Source: Anadara kagoshimensis
Lineage: Eukaryota > Mollusca > Bivalvia > Arcoida > Arcidae
Reading direction: 5' to 3'
NCBI GenBank assembly: GCA_021292105.1
Contig: CM037870.1
Span: forward strand, 16,981,087-17,045,086
Length of the DNA: 64,000 nt
Below the pieces are notes generated by a model. That model was not told the DNA's origin. It saw only the letters and a program-made list of their open reading frames with translations, and ran no database searches. Below, piece by piece: positions 1 through 25,089 of the stretch; position 1 is the first letter of the stretch; each line of letters starts with the position of its first letter. Both the position numbers and the translations under genes were made by a program.

Positions 1-2339
1 TACAAATATTAGAGACTCATAATCAACATCCTAGGGGTTTTCATTATAACCTTAAGACTATTTGTATCAACATCCTAAGGGTTTCCTTACACCCTAAAGA
101 TTATCCTCATCCTAAGGCTTTTCATTGGACTTTTGAGGTTATGTTTTTGACTCTTGGGAATTTTATTTAACTCTTGATTTCAAGCAAGAAGCAAGTGTTT
201 GTACAGACAACTCCAGGTTTTGAAGAAAATTTAATTTGACCCCTGAAGGTCAAGAAATAAATGGAAGCACTGATCCAACTTAAAACCTTTGTTAAGTAAA
301 CTATAAACATTCTTGTAAATTGAAAACACAAAAAATAATGTTCTTGCAAATTGAAAACACAACTATTGAAACCTATACACAAACCCAAACTAGTTCAACA
401 TTCTCAAAGTTGTTCTATTGGCCCTGCCCAATTTTTTGGTGCTTTTTTTTATTTGGTTACTAGTAATGGGAACACAAGTTACATTTTTATGTTTTATCAA
501 TACCAAGTTTTATTTATGCTGACACATGTGTATGTGTGCCGATTGATATTCCGGCTGTTTTACTGTGAACCACACTATAAAGGATACTTATCAGATTAAT
601 AGTTGATAAATGCACAAGTACTCAGAGATACCAGATATTTATTTAACAGTTTATCAATCAAAAACACTTAAAATCTGTTTAGAAGGATCATACCCTAATA
701 TTCTAATTTAAATAACACTCAATTTACTGGAATTTACGATCAAAACTACTTAATAATTCTCATATTCAAATCATACTCTTGCATTCGAATTAAAATAATA
801 ATTTAAATGGAATTTTCAGGCAGAACGAGTTAAAAAAATTTATATTACAATTATATGCTAACATGCTAATTAAAATAATCATTCTAACTCGGTTTCCACA
901 ATTTCCTCGGTTTCTAAAATTATTAGCCGCTTAATTTCCAAAATTTGAGAAAATATAACCTCTTACAAAACATTCTTTCATAAATTTGTTAAAATATATG
1001 TTTGAAACAATTTCTTGGAAAATATTGGCCAAGGGGGTTTTTGGTTATCACAGTTGGAAAACCAAGTTATAACAGAGTTTGCCATCAAAACCACTAAATA
1101 TGGATATTAAAATCTTAACTAATATAATCATTATAACCAAGTTTACACTCGAAACCACTCAATAATTTCCCCAAACTATTCATATTACCAAGTTCAGCTA
1201 AAACTAATCATTAAATCCAGAGTTTACAATTAAATCAAACTCAATTCAGTTAATAAAGTACATGATATATGGCAGACACTCGCTGAACAAGATGTTGCAA
1301 TATATATGATCTAAAAATACCCAAAATCAATAATCCACATGCGATTAATTTTATTTCTGTAGTATCAAATCTCGAGGAGATGTGATTAACTCTATAGAGA
1401 TGGCTGCTAGGAAATCAAATATCTGTGAATATATATACATATATTACAAACTAGCACAAAATCTCTAGTGCTCAGATATAAGGAGAACATTGGGGTTTTT
1501 TAAAATATAAATTAGGATATCAAATATATGAATTTATGTACAGTAAAACCTTGTTATAATGCCCCTCCATAATTTAACCACCTGGCTTATCGTGACAGCA
1601 ATTATGAAGTCCCAATATCCATTTCTCCTATGTTTTTAAGATACACCTCCATCAACAAAATCATCACTAGACCTCTATATAATGCCAAAATTTGTCTGAG
1701 CAAAAGGTGGCAATGAATCAAGGTTTTACTGCACTAATAAACCCCCTAAAATCTCTATTAACTGCTTCTAACTTGAGAACAATTTATTGTTTTACAGAAA
1801 TCACGAAATCAAATATCTTGGGAATACACAAAGTGTTAAAATTCTACCTGTACAGATACATGTGTATCGAGAATACAATATTTTCTAGATTAAGGACTGT
1901 GTATATATATGTACACTCAGTGTTGTATCACCTTACAGCAGACATTATAATCTCAAGACTTAACACAAAGTATTAAGACCTGGCAGGTTTTATTAAACAA
2001 AATTCCGTTAGTGGATTTAAATTCTGTTAGAGCTCTTGTAGATATAAACTGCCGTATAACAGATTTTTTTTTGAAGAATAAGAAGGGATAATTTAAGCTG
2101 GTAAAACAAAGACAAGCTCAGTGGTTGTTTTATAGTGTTATATCTCTTCCTTTATCTGATTACAGTTCTCTCCACAGGGGGGCGTTGTAATACATACCAA
2201 ACAACAGTAAGCTGATCAATTAATGGGTATAAATCTAATATCATTACAAAACACTTCTCTCTTTTTTATATATAAAATGTCTACTGATAAATTATGTATT
2301 GGGGGGTAAAAATCATCATATAAGCTTGAATGAGAATTC

Positions 2340-2470
2340 TATTTTCAAAATTTTTTGATAATACTAGATTTCCAGCACTCTCACTTTTAATATTGTTTTG
2401 ATAATCCTAGATTTCTGGCACTTTCACTTACAATATTTTTTTGATAACACTGGATTCCTGGCACTCTGAC
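2340..2470. repeat. Short tandem repeat, about 55 bp x 3 copies
   Basis: Three diverged copies of a unit reading TTTGATAATACTAGATTTCC then GGCACT.TCACTT. Confidence 0.6.
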
Positions 2471-2618
2471 AAAATCGCATAATTTATTAGACACAATAAT
2501 TTGTTGAGTATTAATCAGTGTTTAGTCACAGTAGCCAATCGATAGCGAAAACTGAATCTTGTGAAATACAATATCTGGATATATCTATTCTATATTAAAT
2601 CATGATGAGATCACAAGA

Positions 2619-2945
2619 TTGATTGATTGATTGTGGTTTTATGTCACTGTGAAGAACATTTCACTCATGTTGAGATAGCACTAACTATATAGGTGAAATG
2701 GCAAAAATTGCCAATGGGCACAAGGCAATGTGAAGATAGGGTTCTTTAATGAGCCACCTCTACCGTGACACTTGACATCAGTTCTTAAGGTCTTTTCTGA
2801 ATGACCTGCAAGTTTCATTTCTAAATACCAAGTACTTGGTCAAAGATAAGTCATTACCTACTTTTAAGTCTTGGTAAGAACAAGCTGGGGCTCTAACCCC
2901 AACACACTAAACTAGCATTCTATCAACTGAGCTACTGTAGTGGGC
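2619..2945 (-). mobile_element. SINE family A (tRNA-headed), diverged full-length copy
   Basis: GATTGATTGATTG tail on the left; tRNA-like head on the right (complement of AGCTCAGTTGATAGA, a box A form, at about 2920-2935). The body carries the family landmarks 'agggttctttaatgagccac' and 'ctacttttaagtcttgg'. Inserted in the GNB1 intron. Confidence 0.75.
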
Positions 2946-3139
2946 AATAGGGACAGCACGAGTTAAACAATGACAATTTTCACTAGTGAAAATTCACTCT
3001 CATAGTAACAACCAGATCAAATCAAGACATTTGGATATATATACCAAAATCAATAAAATATTTGAGAAATCTTCAAGGCATGTATGCCAAATCAAAGTAC
3101 ACTTTATGCTCATAAAGAATAATGTGGTATGTTTAAATA

Positions 3140-3570
3140 CCATTAAAAGATTTATACCCAAATCAAAGTATATCATCTTTCTGCAGCAAAAAGGCTTATG
3201 TAAATGTATTCCATTCAATGAATACATGTACCCAAATCAAAGAATATTTTTCTGCAGCACAAAGGCTTATGTAAATGTGTTCCATTCAATGAATACATGT
3301 ACCCAAATCAAAGAATATTTTTCTGCAGCACAAAGGCTTATGTAAGTATGTTAAATTCCATCAATACATGTACATGTATACCCAAATCAAAATACATTCT
3401 CTTTCTGCAGCAAAAAGGCTTATACGTGTAAGTGAGTTGAAATTCCATCAATACATGTATACCCAAATCAAAATACATTCTCTTTCTGCAGCAAAAGAGT
3501 TGAAATTCCATCAATACATGTATACCCAAATCAAACTATACTCTCTTTCTGCAGCAAAAAGGCTAACTTA
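3140..3570. repeat. Minisatellite of 63-82 bp units containing CTGCAG
   Basis: CTGCAGCA recurs at 3181, 3252, 3323, 3405, 3486 and 3549. Each unit holds AATACATGTACCCAAATCAA and TTTCTGCAGCA.AAAGGCTTA. The apparent open frames on both strands come from the repeat. Confidence 0.85.
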
Positions 3571-3851
3571 CTTATCTTTGTTCCACAGCAGTAATTGGTA
3601 TGTGTAAAATCGATGTGAAATTCTCAACAGCTATGATAATGTTTATATAATTGATTTTTTCCATCCATATTTAAATTTGAGCCAGAATGATTGATCCATT
3701 TTATTTCAGTATGAATATAACAAGTTACCATCTAAACAACCCTAATATTAACCCTGACGAAGCATCATGCCATCACCATATAGATTTAAATCTGAGCTTT
3801 CAACAACAGCATTAACCTCACTTTCATGCAATGACTACAAGAGTGAAGCAA

Positions 3852-4048
3852 TGGGGTTCCTCGCTGTACCACGTGATCAATACCTTTTGGCGTTTGTGCT
3901 GAACGTTTTAGAAAATGGCAACTTCACAGATTCCAAGAATGACGTCATTTTTGCGGGAAAACATCATCCCATGCTTTTCCATATCCATTGGAAATAAGTG
4001 TTCTGCATAAATGTTAGAGGGTATCACATGGTACAGTGGCGAACCCCC
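3852..4048. mobile_element. Foldback MITE-like element, family D
   Basis: Long imperfect inverted repeat: the left end TGGGGTTCCTCGCTGTACCA pairs with the right end TGGTACAGTGGCGAACCCCC. Other copies lie at 58463-58640 and 63207-63402. The ends contain a CACGTG-like motif and the centre a TGACGTCA. Confidence 0.75.
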
Positions 4049-4049
4049 A

Positions 4050-4190
4050 TAGGTTTTATGCAGCAGTCAAGATCCTTTAACTTATACTGAGGCAGTCAGG
4101 TCTGGGATGGTGGAGTGATTATGTTTTACACCCGTCAAGATCTTCTCACATATAAGGAGGCAGTCAGTTATGGAATGATAAAGGAACTGA
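4050..4190 (-). mobile_element. SINE family B tail fragments, duplicated
   Basis: Two successive pieces each read 'cagtcaagat...catata..gaggcagtcag...ggaatg', matching the 3' tail of family B. Confidence 0.5.
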
Positions 4191-4622
4191 TTTGATACTG
4201 GAAGCGTGTCTAGAGAATGCCATCAACCTTCCAAACATGAACCAACAACTTTTATTATACTAATATTTGCCAAAGTGGCAGTGGAACCGAGGCTGTGAGG
4301 TTTTCTACTTTGGTAATCAATATATCTATGCATCAGTCGACAATCCTTCTTATACAAACAGACTATACAAAATTAAAATTTTAAGTGCAGAATCATGGAT
4401 TTAAATGCACTCTGCGTAAATGATTAAAACTTTTGTTTATTTATTTATTTTTTTTTTACATCAGGAGCAATTTATGCAGTGCAATTAAATATTTCAGTGA
4501 TTCTGGATCCAGACCCCTTGAATCAAAAATGTGAATTTTATTAACCAAATAATTTCTGATGATCCTTTTTTCCAAATACGGATATATTAAAACTTCATTT
4601 ACATAAATTATCATGTAACTTA

Positions 4623-16961
<12,339 letters not shown>

Positions 16962-17034
16962 GGTGAATTTTTTAAAAAAACAAAAAAAATCTGAAAAAGA
17001 AAATAAATAGCAATAGTTAAGAATAATATTGAGC

Positions 17035-17235
17035 AGGAGTGGATAATTGAGAATAATGCCCCTAGCCAAGATTCCCTCATTTATAACCATGCAGTCAGTT
17101 CAGACATTTCTTTTCATCCTTGCAAAAGAACAGTCACTACCAACTTCCAAGTATTAGGTCAGACCTGGTTATTGTCCGAACCTACCATTCACTTCTTACA
17201 CAGCGAGCACTCTAACACTGAGCTAACAGTGGTCA
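17035..17235 (-). mobile_element. Joined SINE B tail and SINE A head
   Basis: 17035-17096 reads as a family B tail ('cctagccaagattccctcatttataa'). 17096-17235 is a family A head with 'aacagtcactaccaacttcc', a diverged box B ('gtccgaacc') and the complement of AGCTCAGTGTTAGAGTGCTC. Confidence 0.6.
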
Positions 17236-18009
17236 GACATAGCTGAGGAAATTTCAGGAAACAGGACTGCCAGGAGAAAAACCATTGCACACTGGCAAGT
17301 TAACCGACTTTTTTAAATTAAAACGATGGATCTATCCAGTTTGAGGTTCAAACCGAGGCAGACAGATGGGATGTGATCTGTAACCAAATTTAAGATCACT
17401 CAGCCACCAAAGTCTTTAATATACGTAGAAAATTGAGACTGGGAAACAAGTATAATAACAGCATTAACAATCAAACACAGTTATTTTATTTACATACAGA
17501 CAACCTGTGATCATGGAAAATACCTGCTGACTTCAAAGCCATTTGAACCACCAACTGTCCTCGATAATTGAACTGGTGATCTTTCTAAAGCAAGTCACGA
17601 TTTCAAACCACGTTTTGTAACAATGGACCAGGATGGCAGTAAAATTGTTTTTAATCATAGTTTTCAGTTGTATCATAAGATAGAATAATTGTTGGGTGAA
17701 TAAATTTTGTATGATGTGCATTTCTGGTCAACTGTTGAATTAAAACCTGCATGCACTGAACTTTTTTAAACCCAAGATACATTTCGTAACAAACATAAAC
17801 TTCACAAAAACCGACACCAAGCTAACCGCTATCGGGCAGTAACAACACTATGATGGGGACAACAATTAACCTTGAAGTCTTAACTACATCATATGAAATG
17901 AAATCACAAGACTTGACTTTCAACATACCACTCCACATTATGTCATATTTTGAACACCAAAACAATGAAACACACAAGACAGATTAGCACACACATTAGT
18001 TCCAATGAA

Positions 18010-18200
18010 TCCAACACATGCATACCATGTCCAAATCACAATCCAAACACCTATGTAAAAACTTTGAAAACCGATAAATAAAATCAAACACAGGAACTTC
18101 CACCATGGAATCGAAGTCAGTGGCTTCAGAAGATAACTTGCACCTCAGGTCTAGCTAGATTCACCCGACACATGGAAAATCAAAATTCAGAATGAAAAAA
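18010..18200 (-). repeat. Dispersed repeat, shared with 52085-52290
   Basis: Both loci share 'tgtccaaatcacaat.c', 'ctttgaaaac', 'gaactttcacca', 'gataa.c..cacctc.' and 'cacctgccatatg.aaaatcaaaat' in the same order. Confidence 0.6.
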
Positions 18201-19412
18201 ACCTAGAACTATGGAACGTCAAATACAAAATTTATGTATACCCAGAATAATTTTGAATATAGATACATCGCTTTTATCAATGATATGGTGATGATGAACT
18301 ATATCGTGATTGTTTTCATAATAATGCTATGGGCGGGTACATGCTGGTGAGGGAATCAATTGCTAGTAATCGAAGCATAACCATGAAATAGATGCAGTAA
18401 ATATAACCAAGCCTACACAAATTAGTCATGTCATCCACCTTTACTTATCATCGTATGTTTAAAAACAATTCCCCCCAAAAAATAGCAAATGATGTTTTGT
18501 ATTGTTACAAAAATTCAGATAAAGACACAAAGGGGGTGTTACAAAAATAAATACTTTTGAGCTTATTTTATACGAAGTTGACTGATCCGTCATACTATAC
18601 AATAAGTTTAAAGATATGACAACGGATAGCATAATTTACAGAAGACAATTCTTTGTTCAACCTGATATCCTTGAAACAGACAGGGATGAAAAGAGGTTTA
18701 CATATAATTACTGTCAATGTTCACGTCCGAGCTTATTTTTTCATTCCTCAGTCAGTCTCAAGTCCTTGATAACATTTTCAGAAATAATCAGCACCACACC
18801 TATAAAACTATCAATCCCTCAATCCAGCTTACAGCTCAAAACTCCCAGTCGATATACGACTGCTTGAATTATGCATATTTATTTATGCAGTACGCCATCT
18901 TTGAAAATGGCCGAAATCCATCTCTCAATTCATTTTGTCTGACAAACCACCATTAACACATAAAAATCCATATAAATACAAATCGTACATGCAATTAATC
19001 CTTTGAATGGCGATTTTCAAACGATGGCTGTGCGTTTGTGTACTTTGTACCAAAACTATCACAATTTTTATACAATGTAGCGATATTGTATGCACTTTGT
19101 TCCAACCAGTCTCAGCAACTCCATCCACAAAATGTCCGATCGCTTTGCAATGTTTCTTGTGATTGCATAAAAAATGCTGCGATTTCGAAGTAACAAACAC
19201 TACGTAAATAAATATATATAAATCAGAAAATATATATTCGCTCCAATGTAAATATTTACCTGTGAATTACAATAACAAATCCGATTTGACAGTCGGAGGT
19301 TTATTTGTGCACACGAAAAACAAGGAAGCCATTTCAAGCGAACATATTTAGCATTTTTCTGATTATTGCAATAAAATACAACATCGGGAAGAATTTGTCA
19401 GAACATACTTAC

Positions 19413-19560
19413 ATTTATGGATAAAAAGGAAAGCGAAAAATCCCGGTTATTCGTTCATAAAGGCGCTTATAAATGGTCTTCTTGTAGCCGGCATTGATCA
19501 ATTTCCCTTTTCCTGGGGTGCGGTCTCCCTTGTACGATCAACTGAAACCCCGTAGTTTAT
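19413..19560 (-). other. GNB1: Probable 5' UTR exon 1 of GNB1
   Basis: The coding exon at 16902 has a splice acceptor just upstream of its ATG (CTTTTTCAG, ending 16991), so an upstream non-coding exon is needed. The best candidate ends at 19413, where a GTAAGT donor occupies 19412-19407 on the minus strand. Its 5' limit is not visible. A TATA-like TTTATAAG around 19467-19474 would allow a much shorter exon starting near 19440. Confidence 0.55.
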
Positions 19561-19620
19561 TGCAAAACTAAGATGGTACGCATGCGCAGGTCGCTACTTC
19601 TTGCGTTCTTCTCATTAGCA
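19561..19620 (-). promoter_or_regulatory. Candidate GNB1 core promoter with NRF1 and YY1-like motifs
   Basis: Just upstream of the proposed first exon lies TACGCATGCGCAG (19578-19590), containing the palindromic NRF1 core GCATGCGC at 19580-19587. Beside it AAGATGG (19570-19576) resembles a YY1 site. CpGs are denser here than in the surrounding AT-rich DNA. This is the usual make-up of a housekeeping promoter without a strong TATA box; the assignment to GNB1 is by position. Confidence 0.5.
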
Positions 19621-20404
19621 TATACTGTCTGAAACACTATACGGAAGAGGGAAAAAATTGATGTTTTAAAACGAGAAATAATTATATAATTTTAAGAAAT
19701 TAATTTTAGATAATTTTATAAAATTGTCTAATTATTTTTGTGGAAAATTTTACTGGTAATTAAAAATATTTTCCATCGTATTACATGGATCATGGATGTC
19801 ATTAAATTTTTGCGGGAAATTTTGAATTAAAATTAATTGACAACCAACTCATAACGACTAAAATAATGTCTGATTTTCGAAATGAAAAAAATGAAATATA
19901 GATAATAATTAAAAACAGTATTTTAAAAAATTAATAATATCTGATAATTTAAGAACGAAAAGATGCGGAATATCCAAAAAATTTAATAGTCTATAACTGT
20001 TGCCTTTTTCTAATAAATAAATAAATAAATAAATGTTAATCTCGGATCCAGGAATTGGAAAAGGGGAGCTCTGTACAACAGGATCTCTTAGAGCAAAATA
20101 CGCTAAGTCTGAACATGACCTAAATGTATTTGATTTTGAATTTTTAAAAAAAAAATTCTCCCACGTTGATTGTTTGCGTCATAGTCGAGCGAGACTATTT
20201 CACGAGGCATTACCAGATATTTGTATATGAAATGACATAAATTTTAACTTTGTAGTGCTTCAGGAGGGTTCTTTAACACGCTAAGGCTGTCACCAGCACG
20301 ACGTGTGAAAGATAATGATGCTTTATAACATAACTAAAGGATAAGAAACACCAATTTGGCACATATAAGCAATGACGTGTGCGCGAATTCATATACATGT
20401 ATAC

Positions 20405-20450
20405 ATGTGTGTGTGTGTGTGTGTGTTGTGAGAGAGAGAGAGAGAGAGAG
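20405..20450. repeat. Compound (GT)n-(AG)n microsatellite
   Basis: GT dinucleotides from 20405 to about 20427, then TTG and AG dinucleotides to 20450. Confidence 0.95.
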
Positions 20451-20453
20451 ATT

Positions 20454-20642
20454 CAACGCCCCATTCAAGATTCTATCATTTATATCTAGATCTAGGCGGT
20501 CAGTTCTGGAATGATTAAGGAAAACGGAGTGCCTTGAGCAAACCACCCACCTTCGACAAACAAGCCCAGATAAAAGGATTCCCCCAAATCAGATTCGAAC
20601 CTAGAAAGTGAGAGGCGTCTTAGACCACTCGGCCACAGAGAC
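20454..20642 (-). mobile_element. SINE family B
   Basis: Tail at left ('cattcaagattctatcattta'), 'caaaccacccaccttcgacaa', then complements of box B (GGTTCGAATCTGA) and box A (TGGCCGAGTGGTCTAAGACG) at the right. Confidence 0.8.
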
Positions 20643-20896
20643 ACCCGGTGGGGAATGGGGTGGGGTGTGGGTGGGTTGGTGGTGGTTTAAGAATACACCA
20701 AGAAACATGAATATGTAACTAATTATGCAATCTTTAAAAATGAAAAGGTAAATTTTAACTTGAAGAGGTTAGATGTTATATAACAACATGGATAAGTGGA
20801 TATAATTATACGAGAATGGTTTTAACACTTGTAAAGACTTTTAATCTCATTATTTGACAAAGTTATGTATAACAAGCCGCAGTGATTCCCTACCAG

Positions 20897-20897
<1 letters not shown>

Positions 20898-20940
<43 letters not shown>

Positions 20941-21143
20941 TGATTTGCACTTATGTTCAAAGGACCATAACTCCGAGGAAAATGAACAAACCAACTCGAG
21001 TTAATGATATGCGCATCTCCTATCTATGTTGATACTTTGCACCAAGTTTCGTGAAATAATGCTTCATAGTTTTGGAGAATTAGCGCAGACGAGAATTTCG
21101 GACGGACAGCAGGACGGGGGATTCGAAAGGCGGGGATAAAAAA
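20898..21143. repeat. Dispersed 'gacggac' repeat
   Basis: Shares 'caccaagtttcg.g..ata.tg.ttcat', 'gcgaatt', 'gacggac' and 'cgaaaggcgg' with 27285-27525. This is a non-autonomous repeat of unknown class. Confidence 0.6.
20900..20939. repeat. Homopolymer T run, about 40 bp
   Basis: Uninterrupted T at the left end of the repeat at 20898-21143; possibly a retroposon tail read on the opposite strand. Confidence 0.95.
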
Positions 21144-21306
21144 ATCTTTAAGACTGAAAGAATGACCCGTCTTTTATGGCTTACTCAAATTAATGTACCA
21201 TTTGTTGGACGTCTTTTGTACTCCTTGATCTCACCTTTCAATCAATGAAAAATTATTTTCTTTACGGAAATTATGAAATTAAATCCGTCCAAAATTTCTT
21301 TGAGTG

Positions 21307-21375
21307 CTATTCTCAGTTATATTCTCGGTTGCACAGATACCATATCTGTGCAACCGAGAATATAACTGAGAATAG
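21307..21375. repeat. Perfect 33-bp inverted repeat with a 3-bp loop
   Basis: Arms 21307-21339 and 21343-21375 are exact reverse complements around CCA. The core is TCTCGGTTGCACAGATA. No mismatch in 33 pairs. Confidence 0.95.
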
Positions 21376-21537
21376 ATTTTTTTTAAAATTTTGGCATGTG
21401 TTATTTTTGATATTCTAATGGAACATAATTTTCAGGTGATATTTTTGAAAGAACATTTATTTATCCAAAAATATCACAAATACAATGTATATTTTCAATA
21501 TTACCCCAATCATACTTGGTGGCTGATATAAGGATCA

Positions 21538-21760
21538 AGTGGAGTGGACGGCAGTCAAGATGCTTTCACTGATATCTAGACAGTAAGTTCATTGATGGTG
21601 GAGGAAACCGGAGTGCCCAGAGAAAACCTCCGACATTCGACAAGGCGATCGGCGGCAAACCTTCTTGCACTAGGATCTGCCCAGAACGGGATTCGATTCT
21701 AGATAGTAAGGGGTGCTGTGACCAGTGAGCGAGGGTTAGATCATTTGGCAACCGAGACCC
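21538..21760 (-). mobile_element. SINE family B
   Basis: 'ggcagtcaagatgctttcac', 'ggaggaaaccggagtgccca', then a complement of box B (GGATTCGATTCTAG) and a worn box A at the right. Confidence 0.8.
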
Positions 21761-22280
21761 CGCGATGTAAGGAAGGAGTTCTTTTTAAGAATATGAATGT
21801 TTAGTCCTAAAATAGGACACTACAGTCAAAGGGAGGTAACCCTCATAACAGGGTAATTTCATATATTATGCTTGATGTTACAGTATGCTAGGTACATAAT
21901 ATATAGCTTCAAATATATGCCTATATAACTATACAATTTCATGTATATATAAAAGGACAATGCTTTCATATAATGATTTTGTTGTTACTATGGAAACAGA
22001 AACAGATTATTGTCGCTCTCATTAGCGACCAATGCCTTTTAATTTGATATTCGTATTAAAAACCAGAAACATTGTTTGATATTTTACGGCAATAGTGACT
22101 GATCACGACTCATTGTGTACAATGGCGAGGACAAACTAAGTCATCGGTAAGTCACCGCTAAACAAATGATTAAGAAATAATGTCAACCGGGTTCAAAAAC
22201 TGGTATCAAAATGGCATATGTACAGGGCACGTGCTATTCGACGTATAAACGGGTTCTTATCCCCAGAAGCAGAGACATCG

Positions 22281-22452
22281 ATCGATGGCCTGGTGGTCGA
22301 AAGCGCGAACTTACGGATCACGACCACAGCACCTCCATCCGGCCTAGGTTCGAATCCAACTCGGGACAGATCCTTATGGGATAAAGATTGTCGGTGGGTT
22401 TTTCTCTAGGCACCCCGGTTTCCTCCGCTGTCCCGAACTACATAGGGATAGC
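22281..22452 (+). mobile_element. SINE family B, tail missing
   Basis: GATGGCCTGGTGGTCGAAAG head, box B GGTTCGAATCC, 'actcgggacagatccttatg', 'ggcaccccggtttcctccgc'. Confidence 0.8.
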
Positions 22453-22504
22453 CAGGTGTGCAGCTCGACATATATGCCGAAGTATCTGCTGTATGTATAA
22501 GTAT

Positions 22505-22783
22505 GTAGTTAAAATGAATGTTTCTTTAACGCCACATCAGCATTTTTTCTGCTATTCGCGACGAGAACTATTTTATTAATCTATGAACAAGTTCGTGTAT
22601 GCATGTGAAGTGCGAGTGTGTTTTATGATCTGCCTTGTACTAGCGCGCACTCGGGGCGATTTTAACGTGTCAATACGCTGCAGACACTTTCCCACATGTG
22701 GTCTAAGCAAGGCTCGAACTCACAGCGGTGAGAGACTCTGTATTCGTAGAATGACGTCTTATCCATTAGGCCACCGCGGCCTC
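22505..22783 (-). mobile_element. SINE family C (tRNA-Arg-like head)
   Basis: Right end is the complement of GGCCGCGGTGGCCTAATGGA and of a box B (GAGTTCGAGCC). Body shares 'tgtactagcgcgcactcggg' and 'tgcatgtgaagtgcgagtgtg' with 25616-25973. Confidence 0.8.
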
Positions 22784-23467
22784 TTAACGGACAGAAGGGG
22801 TCGGGTGGCTAAGACCTGTTTTCACCGATGGTGACGCAGGTAGAACTATCAGTATGACTAAAAGTGAATTCGAACATTACACTTAGGGGCTTGACTGTGG
22901 GAGGGATTTCCCACATTTTATACCTCACAGCGGGACTATAGCACCAAAAGGTATGAAAGCTGGGTTACATGACTTAGTGAAATGCAGTTTTAACATTTTA
23001 CCTTTGTCTGAAATTCAATTAAATTACGTAGATGATGAAAACTGTTAGCAGAGTTTCCCGATTTATCTTAGCTATCGTAGGTGTCGTCGTTGGAGTAGGC
23101 ATAAACTAGTCCCCCGGGGGTAATCCTTACAAGTAAATCATAGCGAATCGTTGACACGTTCAAAAATATCGAACATATTTTTATGTAAGCGGTTTTTTGC
23201 AATGCAGACCTGTCCAGAGTTTAACAATGAGTTAACCATAAAGAGTCGCAGCTCGGCTATCGAGCGGATAATTTGTTGCCGAGAGGCTACAAAAAATAGG
23301 TTATAGTTGTCGAGATATAGCTAACGAGAGGTCGAGATGAAATGCCGATTCGACACTTATTCGTAAGCTTAGTGTTTAACTTTCGACAGGTCTGTACTGT
23401 AATGTCAGGGCTCCAATTTTAAACCAAATTGTAAATCTAGGGTTATCTGCCTTTGACGACACGACAA

Positions 23468-23755
23468 TAATTGATTGATCGATTGATATTCCCCACGTCA
23501 AGACTATTTAACTTATATCGATGAATCACCAGCTATAGGTGACGTTACAGAAATTTTAACCTTTGCAAGATTCTTTCACGTAACACACCTGTCGTGACAA
23601 AGGTATCGGTTTTTAGGTTTCTTTGGAAGGACCCTTTCATTTCTAAGTACTTGTCGAAGTAGCATTCAATTTTAGTCTTGGTGAGACCCGTGCGGGGTTC
23701 GAACACACAACCTCTAACAATCGAAGCGAGAGTGACATGACTAGGTCACTGGCAT
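23468..23755 (-). mobile_element. SINE family A
   Basis: GATTGATCGATTGAT tail, CACCAGCTATAGGTGACGTT, 'ccgtgcggggttcgaacac' box B complement, diverged head. Confidence 0.8.
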
Positions 23756-23809
23756 AACTTCAATGAGTATAATGATGGTGTGTAAACTAGTGTCCCACCT
23801 GTTTCGCGG

Positions 23810-24026
23810 GGATTCGGTGGTTGAGTGATCATATGCTTTCAGATCAAAGCGCCACTCACAGTCTAGGTTTGAATCTCACTCGGGACAGGCCTAGTGTGAG
23901 AAAGCTTGTCAGTTAGTTTGCCGACGGTCGGCGGTTATCCTGTACACTCCGGTTTCCACTACCATAACTGACAGCCTCGATATAAGTGAATTAATCTTGA
24001 CTGGGGCGTAAAACTCTATTACTCCA
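23810..24026 (+). mobile_element. SINE family B, near full length
   Basis: 'attcggtggttgagtgatca' head, 'ggtttgaatctcactcggga' box B, 'gtgtgagaaagcttgtcagt', and tail 'atcttgactggggcgtaaaa'. Probably the best family B copy in the window. Confidence 0.85.
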
Positions 24027-25089
24027 GCCGACTCCACAACGTTTAGCGACGTTAACGTTGTACCCACCGTAATGCTCTTGCGTCTCCCAAAACAAAAGAA
24101 TTTCAACAGGGGAGATAACAGCATCGAGTGAACAAACCAGTTAAATACTCGGTGTGCTGTATACATTTATGCAGTTGAATATACAAGATTTTGCAGATAA
24201 AAAAAAATATATACTTTTGGCGACGTTGACGCCACAGTTATGCGCTTTCGCCTGCTGAAATAAAATAATTTCAACAAGGGAGATTACTCCATCCAGTGAA
24301 CAAACCAGTGATTTTGCAGGTAAAAAAAGATGTACATGTACTTTAAAAACAAGCAATGAAACCAAGACTGATAACAAGAAAAAAAATATTCACGACTGAT
24401 AAAATGATATCCTGATTATTAACCTGTAAATGAAAAGGTCACATTTAACCAGTCTGACATTTGACATTTAAAGATTAATAAATCTGTTGGTTTTTTGTTT
24501 GAAATTGAAGGCATTTGATCGGCTAATATACACTTTGTGTAATTACTGAAACTAATGGTTCTGAAAAACACGACACAGATAATGTGAAACTGTGATACAA
24601 CACGGGTTGATATAGCCAGTCGTACCGGGAAGGGGGGGGGGTGATCAGTAACATCAACACAGTAATAAAATAGTCTTACACAAATCAATATTATAATGAT
24701 TACTGTATCCGTCTTCTTTGTGTTTTAATACTGACAAACTCATAACTTAGACGGATATTTATTCTTCAATGTTATAGTTTATCTGTAAAAAGAATAGGTT
24801 AAGGACAGTAGAGGCCCACAATAACAGCAATGCTCACCTGGCACAATAGAAGCGACGCGCAGCTGCTTAAAACAACGTTCGTTTGTTTTAACACTATTTG
24901 ATATTGTTATCTGTTTAAGAATAAAGTAAAGGCCCTTAAAATTACAATGTTCACCTGATAAAAATCGAAACCTTTGAAATTTCTGACTTTGGACAGACAA
25001 TCGGATCAAATGTGAAATGGTGTGATTGCAGTACTATTGGACTTAAATAAATACAATACAGGCCCGTCGAAAGTTTGACACTAAGATAA

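Larger units (their letters stand above)
16991..19412 (-). other. GNB1 intron 1
   Basis: Holds SINE-B and SINE-A fragments (17035-17096, 17096-17235), a SINE-B scrap near 17344-17412, and a minus-strand dispersed repeat at about 18010-18200. 18200-19400 shows no repeat or exon that I recognise. Confidence 0.6.

Noticed and set aside
2986..3607. Several open frames on both strands with repeated YTQIKIHSLSAAK
   Set aside because: Produced by the CTGCAG minisatellite at 3140-3570.
18616..19200. Three open frames of 79-91 residues in GNB1 intron 1
   Set aside because: No homology recognised, overlap one another on both strands, and lie between two supported GNB1 exons.
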